DNA of 64,000 nucleotides, taken from contig NZ_JAGPXL010000029.1 in the NCBI RefSeq assembly GCF_018070565.1, positions 25,182 to 89,181 of the forward strand, read 5' to 3'. Shown here piece after piece: positions 61,026-64,000 of the stretch. A model generated the notes under the pieces. It saw only the letters and a program-made list of their open reading frames with translations, did not search any database and had not been told where the DNA came from. The position numbers and the translations under genes are program-made. How positions within the stretch are numbered: position 1 is the stretch's first letter; each line of letters opens with the position of its first letter. The DNA comes from Streptomyces sp. B93. GTDB lineage: Bacteria; Actinomycetota; Actinomycetes; Streptomycetales; Streptomycetaceae.

Positions 61026-62087
61026 TCAGTTGGCGCTCTGCGTCGGGAGGTGACCGCCGCCCGCCAGGGGCAGCGCCGCGATCCGGTCGACAGCCCGGGC
61101 GAGGGCCTCCGGCGGCAGCAGCCCGGGGCCGTGGCTGCGGGTGAAGTCCGCGAACGTCTCCGCGGTCGTGTACTTCGGCCTGAATCCCAGCGTCTCGCGC
61201 ATCTGGGTCGTGTCCACCACCCGGCCGTGGGTGAGCAGACGGATCTGCTCGGGTGAGAAGTCCGTCATCCCCAGCGTACGCACCAGCGACCCCGCCCAGG
61301 TCACGGCGGGCAGCAGCAGCGGCACGGTGGGGCGGCCGAGCCGCCGCGAGCACTGGGAGAGCAGCAGGACGCCGTCGCCGGAGACATTGAAGGTGCCGCT
61401 GTTGAGCGTTCCGCGCTCCGGCTCGTGCGAGGCGATCCGCAGTACCTCGATCACATCGTCCTCGTGCACGAACTGAAGCCGGGGGTCGTACCCGAACACG
61501 GTCGGCAGCACCGGCAGCGAGAAGTAGGAGGCGAGCGGCGAGTCGGCGCTCGGCCCGAGGACGTTGGCGAACCGCAGCACGCACACCGCCACATCCGGCC
61601 GCCGCCGCGCGAACCCGCGCACATACCCCTCGACCTCGACGGTGTCCTTGGCGAAGCCGCCGCTGGGCAGCGACTTGGGCGGGGTGGTCTCGGTGAACAC
61701 GGCCGGATCCCGCGGCGCCGACCCGTACACGTTCGTACTGGACTTCACCACCAGCCGCTTCACCGTCGGCGACTTCTGACAGGCGCCGAGCAGCTGCATC
61801 GTGCCGATGACGTTGGTCTCCTTGACCGTCGCCCGGCTGCCGCTGCCCAGCGCGGTCGCGGTGACGTCCATGTGGACGACCGTGTCGACGCCCGTCTCCG
61901 CCAGCACCCGCGCGATGGTCGGCTGCCGGATGTCGGCCTGGATGAAGTCCGCACCGCCCAGATGGTGCTCGGGCGGCACCGCGTCGACGGCGATGACCCG
62001 GTGCACCTCCGGATCGCGCTGGATGCGCCGCACGAAACGGCCTCCCAGCGGACGGGCCACTCCGGTCACGAGCACGACCTTGCCCAA
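61026..62087 (-). CDS. NAD-dependent epimerase/dehydratase family protein
   Basis: The 353-residue extended SDR has the cofactor site VVLVTGVARPLGGRFVRRI near residue 4 and the active region VVKSSTNVYGSAPRDPAVF. The usual YxxxK is not obvious: an aligned GGFAKDTVEVEGY is seen instead, so catalysis is uncertain. TTG 62087 with GAAGG upstream starts the protein as LGKVVLVTG. The far longer frame to 62240 lacks a ribosome-binding site. It shares an operon-like layout with the acyltransferase gene. Confidence 0.85.
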   Translation of the reverse strand: MGKVVLVTGVARPLGGRFVRRIQRDPEVHRVIAVDAVPPEHHLGGADFIQADIRQPTIARVLAETGVDTVVHMDVTATALGSGSRATVKETNVIGTMQLLGACQKSPTVKRLVVKSSTNVYGSAPRDPAVFTETTPPKSLPSGGFAKDTVEVEGYVRGFARRRPDVAVCVLRFANVLGPSADSPLASYFSLPVLPTVFGYDPRLQFVHEDDVIEVLRIASHEPERGTLNSGTFNVSGDGVLLLSQCSRRLGRPTVPLLLPAVTWAGSLVRTLGMTDFSPEQIRLLTHGRVVDTTQMRETLGFRPKYTTAETFADFTRSHGPGLLPPEALARAVDRIAALPLAGGGHLPTQSAN

Positions 62088-62286
62088 GATCAGCGCCTTC
62101 CTTCCGCCCGGGGCGTGTTCCACACCCTGCCGGGTTCCCCGTCTTCGGGCCAACTTAGCGGTTCGCCGTCGCGCTGTGACGACTGCTCGATACGCGAACA
62201 TGCGTATGGCCCCCCGTCCCGATGGGACAGAGGGCCACACAGCCGCCGAAGCGCCACCCGGTACTCCCGGGCAGCGCCGCCGACGA

Positions 62287-62385
62287 CTACTTCTTGTTAC
62301 GACGCTGAACGCGCGTGCGCTTGAGCAGCTTGCGGTGCTTCTTCTTCGCCATCCGCTTGCGCCGCTTCTTGATAACAGAGCCCAC
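62287..62385 (-). CDS. Small ribosomal subunit protein bS22 (AURKAIP1/COX24 domain)
   Basis: The 32-residue basic protein reads GSVIKKRRKRMAKKKHRKLL and then KRTRVQRRNKK. It matches the small actinobacterial ribosomal protein bS22, found in mycobacterial ribosomes. GTG 62385 has GAGGG five nt upstream, and the TAG stop is at 62287-62289. It is too short for ordinary ORF cut-offs. It lies between bdtA and the epimerase gene. Confidence 0.9.
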   Translation of the reverse strand: MGSVIKKRRKRMAKKKHRKLLKRTRVQRRNKK

Positions 62386-62598
62386 GACTACCCTCGCTCA
62401 CTTCTCAATACTCGGTGTTTGGGCGCCATGGGCCCACACGACCTACGAGGGGCTAGCCTAACCCGCCCGGGCCCTGAGGTTGTAATCGAGGTCGCCGGAA
62501 GGGTGCCGAAGGACCGCGAGCGCCGTGGGACCGTACGCGTTGGACCGCACGTGTCCCTCGGCCCCCTCAGCCCTCCGGCCCTTCAGGGCGGACCGCCG

Positions 62599-62808
62599 TC
62601 AGGCTGTTTCCACCCCCACATAACTGTCGCGGAGGTACTCGTGAACCGCATTCTCCGGGACGCGGAACGACCTCCCGACCCGGATCGCAGGCAGATGACC
62701 GCTGTGCACCAGCCGGTACACGGTCATCTTCGACACTCGCATCACCGCAGCGACCTCCGCCACGGTAAGGAACTGAACCTCGCTGAGAGGCCTCTCGTCA
62801 GCTGCCAT
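62599..62808 (-). CDS. bdtA: Small excisionase/MerR-type HTH regulator BdtA
   Basis: The 69-residue DNA-binding protein reads FLTVAEVAAVMRVSKMTVYR and continues LVHSGHLPAIRVGRSFRVPENAVHEYL, a BldC/excisionase-like winged helix. In S. coelicolor the same small gene (SCO3328) is bdtA, a BldD target. ATG 62808 (MAADERP) is chosen, with AGGTG upstream, and a GTG at 62841 would add 11 residues. A BldD-like box lies upstream at 62856-62883. Confidence 0.85.
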   Translation of the reverse strand: MAADERPLSEVQFLTVAEVAAVMRVSKMTVYRLVHSGHLPAIRVGRSFRVPENAVHEYLRDSYVGVETA

Positions 62809-62855
62809 GACACACCTGAACCTTCCGCACTCGACGGCCACCGGCTTCCCCTTCC

Positions 62856-62883
62856 GGTGACTCTTCGTCGCTGCGTGCTCACT
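62856..62883 (-). promoter_or_regulatory. BldD-like operator upstream of bdtA
   Basis: On the minus strand AGTGA and TCACC flank an 18-nt gap (62883 to 62856). This fits the BldD pattern AGTGA-n-TCACC. It lies 48 nt upstream of the bdtA start. Binding is inferred. Confidence 0.55.
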
Positions 62884-62937
62884 CCCCAGACTAGGGGCGG
62901 GTGATGCGAGTGGGGAAGAGGTGCACCCATCGGCGGC

Positions 62938-63753
62938 CTACTGTGACAGACACGCTCGATTGAGTACGTAGCGGGTAAGCGGCCGGTAGTAATCAGACCG
63001 CACAGCGTCATCAAGTGGAACGGCGACGGACACCGACCCCTCGGCCTCCCCCACGAAGAGCGCGGGGTCATCGGTATCCGCCAGCCCAATCGCCTCAAAC
63101 CCCAGCTGACCTGCCCCGCAGACCCAGCCGTGGTCCCCCACCACCAGCTCCGGAAAGGGACCGCCGACCTCGGCGAGCGCGGCCAGGGCGAGGCGAACCG
63201 GGAGCGGAGAGTGCGTGTGTGCGCCGGGCTCACAACCGGAGCCGGGAACCCCGGGCGCCCGGACCAGCGCGACGCCCCGTACGTAATCAAGGACGTGGGT
63301 ACGTAGACCGAACCGGGTCGTTATGTCGACACAGCGACCCTGCGCTGGGGTGAGGACAGGACATCCTGCCGCCGACATGGCGTCTGCGAGAGCGGCGTAG
63401 AAGCCCAGCAGCCGATGCGGATGCCCGGTGCCGAACAGCACGGGCCCGCGCCTCCGGGCAGCCACCGCCAACCGCTCCGCGAAGGCGTCCAGCGCGAGCA
63501 GCGTCCGCTCGGGGTCGATCACATCATGCCCTGAAGTATGGCTGGGATCGGCCGAAACCCCACACTTGGCCGCCATCAGTCCAATCAACTCACGCTGACC
63601 CCACACCCCTTGTGGATCAATCCCGATCAGCACCCGAGGGTCCCGAGCCGCGAACAGCCGATAACTCCGCAGGCTCTCCTCCCGCGAGGTCCCCACCACC
63701 CCCGCCAACCGAGCCTCCACGAGATACCCCCGCAACCCACCCCAACCCACCAT
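62938..63753 (-). CDS. Phosphatase-like conserved protein
   Basis: This is a 271-residue protein with no signal peptide, beginning MVGWGGLRGYLVEARL. Segments FGTGHPHRLLGFYAALADAM, LVVGDHGWVCGAGQLGFEAIG and DTDDPALFVGEAEG suggest a phosphatase-type actinobacterial family seen next to bdtA in other streptomycetes. I do not know the substrate. ATG 63753 is the best start, with G-rich sequence upstream, and the longer frame into the repeat is not supported. Confidence 0.75.
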   Translation of the reverse strand: MVGWGGLRGYLVEARLAGVVGTSREESLRSYRLFAARDPRVLIGIDPQGVWGQRELIGLMAAKCGVSADPSHTSGHDVIDPERTLLALDAFAERLAVAARRRGPVLFGTGHPHRLLGFYAALADAMSAAGCPVLTPAQGRCVDITTRFGLRTHVLDYVRGVALVRAPGVPGSGCEPGAHTHSPLPVRLALAALAEVGGPFPELVVGDHGWVCGAGQLGFEAIGLADTDDPALFVGEAEGSVSVAVPLDDAVRSDYYRPLTRYVLNRACLSQ

Positions 63754-63834
63754 CCCCCCATCCTGACGCCCCCCTCTCCCCAAACCCCCCAAACCCCCCA
63801 ACACCGCACGATCGGCGTAACCGCCGAGCCCTCG

Positions 63835-63980
63835 TAGCCGCAGACAGCCACATCCGCCGTAGCCGCCGTAGCCGCAGGCAGTCGCATCCGCCGCAGCCGC
63901 CGTAGCTGCGGGCAGTCGTGCCGCTGGGGCGGCACGGGTGGGCGCAGCGGCACCCCGCCAGCGCCGGGCAGCGCGACCCA
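63835..63980. repeat. GC repeat, copy B with tandem units
   Basis: The stretch 63897-63974 is identical to copy A (35528-35605). Before it, CGTAGCCGCAGACAGCCACA, CGTAGCCGC and CGTAGCCGCAGGCAGTCGCA repeat the first 15-20 nt of the unit. The region lies just left of the window end, upstream of the phosphatase-like gene. Confidence 0.75.
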
Positions 63981-64000
63981 CCCCCGCCCAGCACCCACGC

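Noticed and set aside
63835..63980. CRISPR-like look of short repeated units
   Set aside because: Units are irregular, spacers are not unique or of equal length, and no cas genes are present.
63617..63998. Frames translating the GC repeat near the right end
   Set aside because: The same peptide appears at the lysS/argS copy, so it comes from the DNA repeat, not from a gene.

Overview
This is a high-G+C actinobacterial chromosome segment, almost certainly Streptomyces. The support is bldN-rsbN-bdtA developmental genes, a rex-hemACD operon with a Rex operator, a fused CobA-HemD protein, class I lysyl-tRNA synthetase, the 32-residue ribosomal protein bS22, DUF5753/DUF397 regulator pairs, frequent GTG/TTG starts and 4-nt stop/start overlaps. 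About 55 genes were supported. No rRNA, tRNA, CRISPR array or insertion sequence was found.

Layout. 0-1.5 kb: an ECF sigma factor coupled to a CU044_5270-family protein cut by the window edge. 1.5-5.8 kb: System II cytochrome c maturation (tlpA/resA-like, ccdA, resB, ccsB), one minus-strand operon. 5.8-9.2 kb: a deacetylase-like lipoprotein, then hemL with a histidine phosphatase. 9.6-10.1 kb: a conserved hypothetical gene. 10.2-15.2 kb: a full arsenic/organoarsenical resistance cluster (ArsI-like dioxygenase, ArsO-like monooxygenase, two ArsR, Acr3 efflux, two ArsC) with three matching operator-like boxes between arsO and arsR. 15.4-18.1 kb: molybdate uptake modABC. 18.9-23.4 kb: a four-gene cell-wall cluster of uncertain purpose, behind a 755-bp leader. 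23.5-25.6 kb: a two-component system. 25.7-28.9 kb: an FMN reductase/luciferase-like monooxygenase pair, a SnoaL-like protein and an SDR. 28.9-33.5 kb: rtcB, two DUF3558 lipoproteins and a DUF2637 membrane protein. 33.6-37.5 kb: divergent lysS and argS. 37.5-40.8 kb: a polysaccharide pyruvyl transferase-like protein, a DUF805 protein and hemB.

40.9-50.3 kb is accessory DNA: a frameshifted HTH gene, an ATP-binding protein/XRE-DUF5753/DUF397 module, and a complete type I restriction-modification system whose specificity gene is visibly poorer in G+C. It separates hemB from the minus-strand rex-hemA-hemC-hemD operon (50.4-55.6 kb). 55.8-57.1 kb: a glutaredoxin-like protein and a HAD hydrolase. 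57.5-63.8 kb is the developmental block: bldN with its anti-sigma gene rsbN, a lysophospholipid acyltransferase, a sugar-nucleotide epimerase, bS22, bdtA and a phosphatase.

Shared themes are tetrapyrrole and heme protein biogenesis (hemL, hemB, hemACD, ccs genes) under redox control by Rex, metal and oxyanion handling (ars, mod), and development (bldN, bdtA). Convergent genes are usually separated by strong hairpins. A roughly 78-bp GC-rich repeat recurs at the lysS/argS gap and at the right end, with a diverged copy near 57.2 kb. Likely new leads are the 18.9-23.4 kb wall cluster, the triple ars operator, the frameshifted HTH gene and the restriction-modification island.
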